Position numbers and translations under genes: made by a program. Source: Lachnospiraceae bacterium (lineage in GTDB: Bacteria > Bacillota > Clostridia > Lachnospirales > Lachnospiraceae). From it: a DNA stretch of 12,810 nucleotides. Under the pieces are notes generated by a model. It did no database searches. It saw only the letters and a list, made by a program, of their open reading frames with translations, and was not told where the DNA came from. The DNA lies in contig JAJPYH010000230.1 in the NCBI GenBank assembly GCA_021205045.1, forward strand, positions 1-12,810, read 5' to 3'. This document shows positions 6,053 through 12,810 of this stretch, piece by piece; the stretch's first letter is position 1, and every line of letters begins with the position of its first letter.

Positions 6053-6888
6053 CTAAGGCATTTCGTGTTCGATATAAGATGTCAGTTCGTCTAACCACTG
6101 GCTGTCTGCTGCTTCGATTTCTCCCCTGTCGCAGGCGGCAGACACTTCAGAAAGTATGGGAATTCTGGCGATATTCTGAATGCCGTACTGCGCTGCCATT
6201 TCCTCAATATGACTGTCGCCAAAGACAAAGTGTCTTTCATGGCAGGCGGGACATTCAAAATAAGACATATTTTCCACAATACCGAGAATGGGGGTATTCA
6301 TCGCTTCTGCCATTTTGACAGCTTTTCCGACGATCATTCCGACCAGCTCCTGAGGCGAGGTCACTACGATAATGCCATCTACCGGCAGGGACTGAAAGAC
6401 CGTCAGCGGTACATCGCCGGTTCCGGGGGGCATATCCACGAACATATAATCCACATCCCCCCCCAATTGACATCTGTCCAGAACTGCTTCACAACGCCTG
6501 CAATGATGGGTCCTCTCCAGATCACCGGATCATTGTCATGTTCCAGGAGCAGATTAAGAGACATCACGCGGATGCCATTTTGAGTTTCCACGGGGTCAAT
6601 ATCCACCTCGCTTCCGACTTCCCTTTCATGGATTCCGAACATTTTCGGAATAGACGGACCGGTGATGTCCGCATCCAGTATGGCAGCGGAATAGCCCTTC
6701 TTTTGCATGGAGCAGGCCAGCAGAGAGGTTACCAGGGACTTCCCGACGCCGCCTTTCCCGCTGACAATTCCAATGACATTTCTGACATTTGATGCCTGGT
6801 TGGTCTGCGTCAGAAAACTCTGCGGAGCTGTGCGTTCTTCGCAGTCACTGCCGCATTCTGAACAGTTGTGAGAGCAATCCTCGCTCAT
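6053..6888 (-). pseudogene. mrp: Mrp/NBP35-type P-loop ATPase (Fe-S carrier), split by a frameshift
   Basis: Mrp/ApbC/NBP35 ATPases bind Fe-S clusters as dimers and deliver them to apoproteins. Translation from 6888 (AGGAGG on the minus strand, 6896-6901) gives a Cys-rich start (CSHNCSECGSDC), the deviant Walker A GIVSGKGGVGKS, LDADITGPSIPKMFGI and VIWRGPIIAGVVKQF, up to TDVNWGG. There the frame runs to a stop at 6403. The remainder continues in another frame: DYMFVDMPPGTGDVPLTVFQ, TSPQELVGMIVGKAVKMAEA, VENMSYFECPACHERH with the CxxC cluster motif, and the stop at 6053. The break coincides with eight consecutive C on the plus strand (6457-6464). Six or nine would restore a protein of 277-278 residues. 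This is either a sequencing error, a real null allele or a phase-variable tract. Confidence 0.85.
6457..6464 (-). repeat. G8 homopolymer at the mrp frameshift
   Basis: Eight C on the plus strand (eight G in the mRNA) fall at the WGG/DVDYM junction. A tract of six would read W-G-D-V-D and one of nine W-G-G-D-V-D, both in frame; eight is out of frame. Such runs are common sites of slippage and of base-calling error. Confidence 0.8.
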
Positions 6889-6921
6889 GATGATTCCTCC
6901 TTTATGTTTGAATCTGCTCCA

Positions 6922-6950
6922 ATCATACACTTATTGATGGCATATGTCAA
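6922..6950 (-). promoter_or_regulatory. Sigma-A promoter of the mrp operon
   Basis: Read on the minus strand, TTGACA (6945-6950) and TATGAT (6922-6927) are spaced by 17 bp, a near-perfect vegetative promoter. Transcription would start near 6915, about 27 nt before the mrp start at 6888. Confidence 0.75.
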
Positions 6951-7059
6951 GAATGACCGGAACACTTTTATAATTGCAGCTCTGACTTTTACAGATACTG
7001 TAATAAAGGACGCTGTTAAGGGTTCCGCTTCATCTGTTTTCAGCAGAAGACCTGTTTCA

Positions 7060-7082
7060 AGCTATAGTTTTAAACTATAGCT
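7060..7082. promoter_or_regulatory. 23-bp perfect palindrome upstream of metY
   Basis: AGCTATAGTTT (7060-7070) and AAACTATAGCT (7072-7082) are exact complements around a single T. The site is AT-rich and symmetric like a dimeric regulator operator. It lies about 100 bp before the metY start, just upstream of a weak promoter candidate (TTGAGA 7094-7099, 17 bp, TTTAGT 7117-7122), which suits an activator or a repressor. It is also about 110 bp upstream of the mrp -35. There is no T run, so a terminator role is unlikely. The region 6951-7059 shows nothing else I can support; no SAM riboswitch or T-box is visible. Confidence 0.55.
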
Positions 7083-7183
7083 CGCTCTTCTTTTTGAGAA
7101 TTAGCGTTGAACTGATTTTAGTGATATAGTCAGTGACAACAGATAACCATGTATTCCAAAGAAATGATAAGGAGATTATTGTT

Positions 7184-8467
7184 ATGAGTGATTACAAATT
7201 TGAGACATTACAGCTTCATGTTGGACAGGAACAGGCAGACCCGGCTACAGACGCAAGAGCGGTGCCGATTTATCAGACCACTTCCTATGTGTTCCATAAC
7301 TCCGCTCATGCTGCCGCCCGTTTCGGATTGACGGATGCCGGCAATATCTACGGCAGACTGACTAATTCCACCCAGGATGTACTGGAAAAGAGACTGGCGG
7401 CGCTGGAGGGCGGCGTTGCGGCTCTGGCGCTGGCAAGCGGCGCTGCAGCCATTACTTATACGATACAGGCACTGGCTCAGGCCGGAGATCATATCGTGGC
7501 GCAGAAGACCATCTATGGCGGCAGCTATAATCTGCTGGCGCATACGCTTCCGCAGTACGGGATTTCAACCACGTTTGTGGATGCGCATGACCTGAACGCG
7601 GTTGAGGCTGCCATTCAGGAAAATACCAAAGCGATTTATCTGGAGACTCTGGGTAACCCGAACAGTGATATCCCGGACATTGACGCGATAGCTGAAATTG
7701 CGCATAAGCATGGTCTGCCGCTGGTAATTGATAATACCTTCGGCACTCCGTATCTCATTCGCCCCATTGAGCATGGTGCGGATATTGTGGTTCACTCCGC
7801 CACCAAATTTATTGGCGGCCATGGAACGACTCTGGGCGGAGTAATTGTGGATTCCGGTAAATTCGACTGGAAAGCAGGCGGGAGGTATGCCCCGATCGCC
7901 GAGGCGAATCCCAGCTATCACGGCGTCTCCTTCGTGGATGCGGCAGGACCGGCGGCGTTTGTGACTTATATTCGCGCAATCCTGCTGCGGGACACTGGTG
8001 CGACCATTTCACCATTTAATGCATTCCTGCTTCTTCAGGGAGTGGAAACCCTGTCTCTGCGCCTGGAGCGGCATGCGGAGAACACGAAAAAGGTGGTGGA
8101 ATATCTGGCCGGACATCCGCAGGTGGAAAAGGTCAACCATCCGTCCCTTCCTGATCATCCGGATCATGATCTGTATCAGAAATATTTCCCCAATGGAGGG
8201 GCGAGCATTTTTACTTTTGAAATTAAGGGCGGACAGGAGGAAGCGTGGAAATTTATCGACAGCCTGAAGATTTTTTCTCTGCTGGCAAATGTGGCAGATG
8301 TCAAGAGCCTGGTGATTCACCCGGCAACAACGACGCATTCTCAGCTTTCCGGGGAGGAGCTTCTGGACCAGGGGATACGCCCCAATACGATCCGGCTTTC
8401 CATCGGGACGGAGCATATTGATGATATTATCGCTGACCTGGAGAGGGGATTTGCTGCTGTAAAGTAA
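7184..8467 (+). CDS. metY: O-acetylhomoserine sulfhydrylase
   Basis: The product makes homocysteine from O-acetylhomoserine and sulfide (or methionine from methanethiol) using PLP. The start is ATG 7184 with AAGGAG 9 nt upstream; an upstream TTG extension lacks conservation. The 427 residues match the long MetY subgroup in full: KFETLQLHVGQEQADPATDA, VPIYQTTSYVF, IYGRLTNSTQDVLEKR (phosphate-binding Tyr/Arg), LVIDNTFGTPYLIRPI, and Schiff-base Lys208 in HSATKFIGGHGTT. The segment PSYHGVSF plus the GATISPFNAFLLLQGVETL insert is characteristic of MetY and not of MetB/MetC. The C-terminal VIHPATTTHSQLS and IRLSIGTE motifs are intact. It is monocistronic, divergent from the mrp operon, with the 23-bp palindrome upstream and a hairpin downstream. 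Confidence 0.93.
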   Translation: MSDYKFETLQLHVGQEQADPATDARAVPIYQTTSYVFHNSAHAAARFGLTDAGNIYGRLTNSTQDVLEKRLAALEGGVAALALASGAAAITYTIQALAQAGDHIVAQKTIYGGSYNLLAHTLPQYGISTTFVDAHDLNAVEAAIQENTKAIYLETLGNPNSDIPDIDAIAEIAHKHGLPLVIDNTFGTPYLIRPIEHGADIVVHSATKFIGGHGTTLGGVIVDSGKFDWKAGGRYAPIAEANPSYHGVSFVDAAGPAAFVTYIRAILLRDTGATISPFNAFLLLQGVETLSLRLERHAENTKKVVEYLAGHPQVEKVNHPSLPDHPDHDLYQKYFPNGGASIFTFEIKGGQEEAWKFIDSLKIFSLLANVADVKSLVIHPATTTHSQLSGEELLDQGIRPNTIRLSIGTEHIDDIIADLERGFAAVK

Positions 8468-8494
8468 GTATTATAAAGAGAAGGAATAATCAGA

Positions 8495-8548
8495 AAATAT
8501 CCCGCAGGAAATCGTGCATCAAAAATTACGAAATCCCGCGGGATATTT
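8495..8548. terminator. Hairpin between convergent metY and the 41-aa gene
   Basis: AAATATCCCGC (8495-8505) and GCGGGATATTT (8538-8548) are an exact 11-bp inverted repeat with a 32-nt loop. The right arm overlaps a smaller 12-bp palindrome (8533-8544). The arms begin and end in A/T runs, giving a bidirectional terminator-like structure 28 bp after metY and just beyond the stop of the oppositely oriented small gene. The long loop and short T run reduce certainty. Confidence 0.5.
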
Positions 8549-8552
8549 GCCT

Positions 8553-8678
8553 TCAGATATTATTGTCATCGTCCTCCGACTTAAACGCGAAAGCCGAGAC
8601 CACAGACGAGACTACGGCTGTGATAACAACCGCCACAATAATGATAATTAAAAGCAGACCGCCTAATACGATACCCAT
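8553..8678 (-). CDS. 41-residue single-pass membrane peptide, unknown function
   Basis: The peptide MGIVLGGLLLIIIIVAVVIT continues through a hydrophobic stretch to about residue 33 and ends with the acidic tail SEDDDNNI. It is almost entirely one transmembrane helix with very few charges before the tail. ATG 8678 is preceded by AGGAGG with 7-nt spacing, a stronger signal than any in-frame upstream start; the 40 upstream in-frame codons have no ribosome binding site and contain the presumed leader. A promoter at 8770-8798 and an 85-nt leader precede it, so it is a stand-alone transcription unit between metY and dnaK. It resembles in size type I toxins or small regulatory membrane peptides, but no antisense RNA is evident and I do not assign a function. 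Confidence 0.6.
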   Translation of the reverse strand: MGIVLGGLLLIIIIVAVVITAVVSSVVSAFAFKSEDDDNNI

Positions 8679-8747
8679 TTTTGCCTCCTGAATATATGCG
8701 AAAAAATATACCGACAGTATCTTTTCCAGTGTAAAAATATGAACAGA

Positions 8748-8767
8748 GTTTATTTCCTCGAATAAAC
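8748..8767. promoter_or_regulatory. 7-bp-arm inverted repeat at the start site of the 41-aa gene
   Basis: GTTTATT (8748-8754) and AATAAAC (8761-8767) pair around a 6-nt loop. The repeat lies immediately downstream of the -10 box at 8770-8775 on the minus strand, so it would form a hairpin at the extreme 5' end of the mRNA or act as an operator over the start site. Confidence 0.4.
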
Positions 8768-8769
8768 GG

Positions 8770-8798
8770 ATTGTATCATATTTCCTGAAAAGACACAA
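8770..8798 (-). promoter_or_regulatory. Promoter of the 41-aa gene
   Basis: On the minus strand TACAAT (8770-8775; 5 of 6) is preceded after 17 bp by TTGTGT (8793-8798). The -35 is weak (TTG only), the -10 good. The leader to ATG 8678 would be about 85 nt. Confidence 0.45.
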
Positions 8799-8892
8799 GA
8801 ATGTAAAAGGCTGTCGGTCCTCATTTTCTGTGAAAAGTCAGTGTAAAAAATCTTAATTTACCATGAAAACTGTTAAATAAGTTCTGGAAAAC

Positions 8893-8921
8893 TTGACTTT
8901 GTTTTTTGGAGGGAATAAAGT
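8893..8921 (+). promoter_or_regulatory. Candidate promoter of dnaK
   Basis: TTGACT (8893-8898) and TAAAGT (8916-8921) are spaced by 17 bp. The leader of about 100 nt contains a hairpin with arms CCTGGCT (8966-8972) and AGCCGGG (8978-8984). No CIRCE element (TTAGCACTC and its complement) is present, so HrcA control is not supported. Confidence 0.35.
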
Positions 8922-9028
8922 CAGGTTAACAATATTTTTTAAGGAAAATTGCGGTACTTTAGGATCCTGGCTTTTGGAGCCGGGCAGCGAAGGTGTAACT
9001 GCGGTGATAAAGACGGAGGAAAAGATAA

Positions 9029-10819
9029 ATGAGCAGGGTAATCGGAATTGATCTGGGGACAACAAACAGTTGTATGTCGGCGCTTGAGAATGGAAAGCCC
9101 GTCATCATTCCCAACGCGGAGGGAGCGCGGACCACGCCTTCTGTGGTGGCTTTCTCAAAGAAGGGAGAGCGGCTGGTGGGAGACATGGCCAAGCGGCAGG
9201 CGGCGGTCAACGCCACACGCACGTTCTCTTCCATCAAAAGAGAAATGGGCAGCGCCTGGACCACCAGGATTGACGGCAAGACCTATACGCCCCAGGAGAT
9301 TTCCGCAATGATTCTGCGCAAGCTGAAAAAGGATGCGGAGAGCTATCTGGGAGATACGGTCAATGACGCGGTGATCACAGTGCCGGCCTATTTTAACGAT
9401 GCTCAGCGCCAGGCCACCAAGGACGCGGGCAGGATTGCGGGACTGAACGTGCTGCGGATTATCAATGAGCCGACTTCTGCGGCACTGGCCTACGGGCTGG
9501 ATCACGGCGACCCGCAGAAAATTCTGGTGTATGATCTGGGGGGCGGTACTTTTGATGTATCTATCATTGAGATTGGGGAGAGCCTGATTGAGGTGCTGGC
9601 CACCGCCGGGGACAATCATCTGGGCGGGGATGATTTTGATAAACGGCTGGCGGATTATATTATCTCAGAATACAGAAGAACGGAGCATGTGGATCTGGCG
9701 AAGGATATGACCGCTGCCCAGCGGGTGCGGGACGAGGCGGAGAAGGCCAAGATTGAGTTATCCTCCGCCGCTTCGGTGAATATCAATCTGCCTTTCATTA
9801 CGGTGGTAAAAGATCAGCCGAAGCATCTGGAAATGACCATCACCAGGGCGAAATTTGAGGAACTGACCGCCGATCTGATCCGCAGGACAGAGGGACCGGT
9901 GCAGCAGGCGCTGAGCGACGCTGGAATTACAGCCTCCCAGCTGGGCATGGTGCTGCTGGTGGGCGGCTCTACCCGGATGCCCGCCGTGGTCAGCAAGGTG
10001 CGCCAGCTGACAGGAAAGGAGCCATCCAGGAACTTAAATCCGGATGAGTGCGTGGCTCAGGGTGCGGCTGTCCAGGGTGGTAAGCTTGGCGGGGCGCTGG
10101 TGGTTGGCAATAATGCTAATGAACTGATTCTGATGGATGTGACGCCGCTGTCTCTTTCCATTGAGACAGTGGGAGGTGTTTCCACCAGACTGATCGAGCG
10201 CAATACTACCATTCCTACCAGGCACAGCCAGGTGTTCTCTACGGCGGCCAATTACCAGAGCGCCGTGGACATCAAGGTGTATCAGGGCGAGAGACAGTTC
10301 ACTAAGGACAATAAGCTGCTGGGAAATTTCAGGCTGGACGGCATTCAGAAGGCCATGGCGGGAGTACCGCAGATCGAGGTCACCTTTGACATTGACGCCA
10401 ACGGCATTGTGAAGGTGTCCGCCAGGGATTTGGGCACAGGCAGGCAGCAGCAGATCACGGTATCCTCCAATACCAACATGAGTGAGGCGGATATCCAGAG
10501 GGCGATCCACGAGGCGCAGGAGTATGAGGCCACGGATGGTCAGCGCAAAGCTGCTATTGACTCCATCGGAGAGGCCGAAAAGGTTCTGGCCCGTGCCAAC
10601 AACGCTTATAATAAGGTGCACAAAACTCTGGACAAGTCGGTGAAAAAGCAGGTGAAGAGCGATATGAATCACCTGCAGAGGCTGATAGCCAAAGCCAACC
10701 CGTCCAAGCTGACTCAGGAGCAGGCGGACGAGATTACCAGGGCGAAGGAGGCGCTGGAGACTTCTGCGGCACCGGTCTTTGCACAGGCGGATGCCGCAGG
10801 GGATGACGGGAAGAACTGA
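9029..10819 (+). CDS. dnaK: DnaK-type Hsp70 chaperone, stand-alone paralogue
   Basis: Hsp70 chaperones bind exposed hydrophobic peptide segments in an ATP-dependent cycle. The 596-residue protein has a complete ATPase domain: GIDLGTTNSCM at residue 6, VPAYFNDAQRQATKDAGRIA, IINEPTSAALAYGLD, VYDLGGGTFDVS near 168 and LLVGGSTRMP near 310. A linker and substrate domain follow (MDVTPLSLSIETVGGV, VPQIEVTFDIDANGIVKVSA). The usual LSLGIET reads LSLSIET. It is slightly shorter than typical DnaK (about 605-640) and ends in a short Ala/Asp-rich tail without EEVD. ATG 9029 has GGAGGA 8 nt upstream. Canonical dnaK in Clostridia sits in hrcA-grpE-dnaK-dnaJ with CIRCE; none of those is here. It is probably a second copy, co-transcribed with the aminopeptidase that follows after 19 bp. 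Confidence 0.93.
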   Translation: MSRVIGIDLGTTNSCMSALENGKPVIIPNAEGARTTPSVVAFSKKGERLVGDMAKRQAAVNATRTFSSIKREMGSAWTTRIDGKTYTPQEISAMILRKLKKDAESYLGDTVNDAVITVPAYFNDAQRQATKDAGRIAGLNVLRIINEPTSAALAYGLDHGDPQKILVYDLGGGTFDVSIIEIGESLIEVLATAGDNHLGGDDFDKRLADYIISEYRRTEHVDLAKDMTAAQRVRDEAEKAKIELSSAASVNINLPFITVVKDQPKHLEMTITRAKFEELTADLIRRTEGPVQQALSDAGITASQLGMVLLVGGSTRMPAVVSKVRQLTGKEPSRNLNPDECVAQGAAVQGGKLGGALVVGNNANELILMDVTPLSLSIETVGGVSTRLIERNTTIPTRHSQVFSTAANYQSAVDIKVYQGERQFTKDNKLLGNFRLDGIQKAMAGVPQIEVTFDIDANGIVKVSARDLGTGRQQQITVSSNTNMSEADIQRAIHEAQEYEATDGQRKAAIDSIGEAEKVLARANNAYNKVHKTLDKSVKKQVKSDMNHLQRLIAKANPSKLTQEQADEITRAKEALETSAAPVFAQADAAGDDGKN

Positions 10820-10838
10820 CAGAAAAGAGAGGGGGAAA

Positions 10839-12026
10839 ATGAATATTTCGGAACAGATACGCAGCTACGCCGGAGTACTTCTGGAGGTAGGCGTGGAGCT
10901 GCACAAAGGGCAGCCGTTGTGCATTGATGCGCCGGTTGCGGCAGAAGAGTTTGTCACTGTTTTAGCGGAAGAGGCCTGGAAAAGAGGCTGTGAGGATGTA
11001 GAGGTTTTATGGAACAGTTCTGTCTTGGAACGGAAGGAATTGTGCTATACGGTGCCAAAGAGTTCTCCTGGTGCCCTGGCGGCAGCAGAATATATGGCGG
11101 AGAAGGGAGCGGCGTATATCCGGCTGGATTCCCCGGAGTTTTTTGAGGATCAGGTTCCCTTAGAACGGCTCAGGCAGAGAGCGCAGGCAAATGCCGCAGT
11201 CCGTTCGATATTCCGCAAAAAAGGAAACGGCGCGGGCCGGACCCTTGCCTGTGTGCCCGGTCAGGGATGGGCGGATCGGGTCTTTGGCGATTTCCCGGCA
11301 GAAAAAAGGCTGGAAAAGCTTTGGGAGGCGGTATTGTATTGTTCCTATTGCGACCAGCCGGATCCGGTTGCTGTCTGGAGGGAATATCTGGAAGCAACAG
11401 CGCAGCGTAAGGCGCTTCTGGATGAGCGGCATTATCAGGCATTCCACTATGTTGGGCCAGGTACGGATCTGACTTTTCGGGCTGCTGACGGAGATTTCTG
11501 GAAAGGGAGCTGTGTCAGGACGGGTGAACGGATCAGTGTACCGAATATTCCAACGCAGGAAGTTTTCATATCGCCTCATAAGCTGAGCGCCAATGGGCGG
11601 ATTGCGGTGACGAAGCCGTTAAACTTCGGAGGAGAGCTGATCGAAGGAATTTCGCTGGTCTTTGATGGAGGCCGGGTTGTGAAATGGAGCGCGGAGCGCG
11701 GTCAGAGCCTTCTGGATAATATGATCGGAACGGACGAGGGATCCTGCTATCTGGGGGAAGCGGCGCTTGTGAATGAATTCTCACCGATCGCACGGACAGG
11801 GCGTCTTTTTTATACAACGCTCTATGATGAAAACGCTTCCTGTCATATTGCTCTGGGCAGTACCATCGGACCGCCTTTTGACCCACAGGAAAAGGAAAAG
11901 AGAGGGTTTAACACATCGTCCATTCATGTGGATATGATGGTAGGAAGCGAAAAGCTGACGATTCGCGGTCAGCTTCCCAATGGAAAGTGGGAGGAGATGC
12001 TGGCAGATGGACGGCTTGTAGTTTAA
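10839..12026 (+). CDS. M29-family metallo-aminopeptidase (AmpS/PepS type)
   Basis: M29 enzymes are cytosolic di-metal aminopeptidases that remove N-terminal residues from peptides. The 395-residue product covers the whole family. Likely metal ligands, by motif and by spacing recalled from Thermus AmpT, are Glu241 (IPTQEVFISPHKLSANGRI), Glu307 (CYLGEAALV), His336 (SCHIALG), and His363 and Asp365 (SIHVDMMVG). The FYTTLYDENAS segment carries the conserved active-site Tyr. Gln240 stands where many members have Glu (TEEV). ATG 10839 follows GAGGGGG; in-frame upstream codons overlap dnaK. There is no signal peptide, consistent with a cytosolic enzyme. The 19-bp gap after dnaK implies one operon, which links unfolding and peptide clearance by inference only. 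Confidence 0.9.
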   Translation: MNISEQIRSYAGVLLEVGVELHKGQPLCIDAPVAAEEFVTVLAEEAWKRGCEDVEVLWNSSVLERKELCYTVPKSSPGALAAAEYMAEKGAAYIRLDSPEFFEDQVPLERLRQRAQANAAVRSIFRKKGNGAGRTLACVPGQGWADRVFGDFPAEKRLEKLWEAVLYCSYCDQPDPVAVWREYLEATAQRKALLDERHYQAFHYVGPGTDLTFRAADGDFWKGSCVRTGERISVPNIPTQEVFISPHKLSANGRIAVTKPLNFGGELIEGISLVFDGGRVVKWSAERGQSLLDNMIGTDEGSCYLGEAALVNEFSPIARTGRLFYTTLYDENASCHIALGSTIGPPFDPQEKEKRGFNTSSIHVDMMVGSEKLTIRGQLPNGKWEEMLADGRLVV

Positions 12027-12060
12027 AGGGAATGGGAAAACATTCTGTATATCAGGAAAG

Positions 12061-12100
12061 AAAGCTTCCGAGACATATTTGATGATCAGAGGCTTTTCTT
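12061..12100 (+). terminator. Possible terminator after the M29 peptidase
   Basis: AAAGCTTC (12061-12068) pairs with GAGGCTTT (12089-12096) with one G-T pair and a 20-nt loop, followed by TCTTTT. It begins 35 bp after the stop. The remaining intergenic sequence to 12351 holds a 13-bp palindrome (12227-12239) and the promoter listed next; I see no gene in it. Confidence 0.35.
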
Positions 12101-12278
12101 TTGCAGAAAAATTTATCCGCATTGACAGAATGAATACAGGGTTCCTCTTTTGGCGATGGGTACTCCTTCGCAGAATTGTGTTATTGTTTCGTGTTATTTT
12201 GCAAGAAATTCCCGCTTCATTATAGTATGATATTATCATTAAGGCGATTATTTCTCTCGGAGGGCAGTAAATTTTTCG

Positions 12279-12307
12279 TTGAGACCTTCATTTTGAAGTG
12301 ATATATT
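12279..12307 (+). promoter_or_regulatory. Promoter of the 124-aa hypothetical gene
   Basis: TTGAGA (12279-12284) and TATATT (12302-12307) are spaced by 17 bp; the spacer contains a short inverted repeat (CTTCA and TGAAG). Predicted transcription start is near 12314, 38 nt before ATG 12352. Confidence 0.55.
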
Positions 12308-12351
12308 GGAAAATATGAAAAACCTGGATGGAAAGGAATGGTGGAGTATAT

Positions 12352-12726
12352 ATGTACGAACGGGAGAAGTTATGGGCCAGGGAACTGTGCCGATATGCGG
12401 GAGAAGATGGGGCTTTCTTTGAGAATTTCTGGGAAAGGCTGAGCGCTGATGAAGAGGTGATGGCGGAATTTTCCTACTATCTGGAGCATCAGAATTTCCT
12501 GTGCCGGGCAAATGTGGACGGTTACACTGTGGTGGACATTATGGTGTGGCAGATGGATCATTTCAAGGCACAGATGGATCGGGGCAGGTTTGCCATGAAG
12601 CAGGATGGGGATACCATGCTGCTGATGGCCTTTGATACCTTCCTGAAAATGAAACAGGATAAATACCCATATCTGCAGAAGCTTCAGAGCGAAACAGGGA
12701 CGGATTATCCGGGGAAAACATTTTAA
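12352..12726 (+). CDS. Conserved-looking hypothetical protein, 124 aa
   Basis: I do not recognise this protein. It is soluble, with no signal peptide or membrane helix, rich in Met, Phe, Tyr, Trp, Asp and Glu, and probably helical. It begins MYEREKLWARELCRYAG and contains YSYYLEH-like aromatic stretches (FSYYLEHQNFLCRANVDGYT), then VVDIMVWQMDHFKAQMD and a C-terminus SETGTDYPGKTF. Two Cys (in ELCRY and FLCRA) lack a CxxC arrangement. The start at 12352 has GGAG 5 nt before it and fits the promoter at 12279-12307; an in-frame ATG at 12328 has no ribosome binding site. Codon use matches the neighbouring genes, so it is probably a resident gene. It is transcribed alone; the 84 bp after it to the window end show nothing I can support. 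Confidence 0.6.
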   Translation: MYEREKLWARELCRYAGEDGAFFENFWERLSADEEVMAEFSYYLEHQNFLCRANVDGYTVVDIMVWQMDHFKAQMDRGRFAMKQDGDTMLLMAFDTFLKMKQDKYPYLQKLQSETGTDYPGKTF

Positions 12727-12810
12727 GATAGATCATACTCTTTTGCCGCTTTAATCATAAAAATATATGGTGTTAGTCAGTAATTGGGTCGTTAAGCCTT
12801 TAAGTCCGTT

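Noticed and set aside
6951..7183. Possible riboswitch or T-box leader before metY.
   Set aside because: No S-box core, T-box sequence or other recognisable conserved leader elements could be seen; only the palindrome stands out.
8801..9028. Heat-shock CIRCE operator upstream of dnaK.
   Set aside because: No TTAGCACTC-N9-GAGTGCTAA or near match is present in the interval.
12199..12239. A second promoter (TTGCAA, 16 bp, TATAGT) with the overlapping 13-bp palindrome at 12227-12239 upstream of the last gene.
   Set aside because: The -35 is poor, the spacing is short and the better-matched promoter at 12279-12307 is closer to the gene. The palindrome is AT-rich and may be chance.

Overview
The window looks like chromosome from a Gram-positive anaerobe of the Clostridia, most likely Lachnospiraceae. 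This rests on strong AGGAGG-type ribosome binding sites, moderate GC, and a gene set typical of that group (DUF134/NifX and Mrp pair, O-acetylhomoserine sulfhydrylase, M29 aminopeptidase, a large serine recombinase of the DDETPF type). The assignment is by recognition, not by a search.

Region 1 (1-5290) is a mosaic of broken genes. A fragment of an IS110-type transposase lies at the left edge. It is followed by two minus-strand genes for small exported proteins, the upstream one cut at its start. They abut the C-terminal half of a PLP trans-sulfuration enzyme (919-1581). Next is an in-frame chimera whose first ~84 residues are the N-terminus of a glutamate-cysteine ligase and whose remainder is the C-terminal domain of an opine dehydrogenase. 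It overlaps by 4 bp an Asp/Glu-racemase-family gene, and an aminotransferase with an unnatural C-terminal tail follows. Then comes the first ~158 residues of a large serine recombinase, preceded by a promoter embedded in nested inverted repeats. At least four gene boundaries here look like deletion or recombination joints.

Region 2 (5241-8550) is better preserved. On the minus strand an operon encodes an Mrp/NBP35-type Fe-S ATPase (broken by a frameshift in a run of eight G) and a DUF134-NifX fusion. Its promoter is near consensus. Divergently transcribed is metY, with a 23-bp palindrome in the shared intergenic region and a terminator-like hairpin after it.

Region 3 (8553-12810) holds a 41-residue membrane peptide gene on the minus strand with its own promoter, then a plus-strand pair: a DnaK paralogue without grpE or dnaJ, and an M29 aminopeptidase 19 bp downstream. 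A hypothetical 124-residue protein with its own promoter closes the window.

Functionally the intact genes concern sulfur amino acids (metY, the trans-sulfuration remnant, the glutamate-cysteine ligase remnant), amino acid modification (racemase, aminotransferase, opine dehydrogenase remnant), Fe-S handling (mrp, DUF134-NifX) and protein quality or peptide turnover (dnaK, M29 peptidase). No CRISPR array, tRNA or rRNA was seen.
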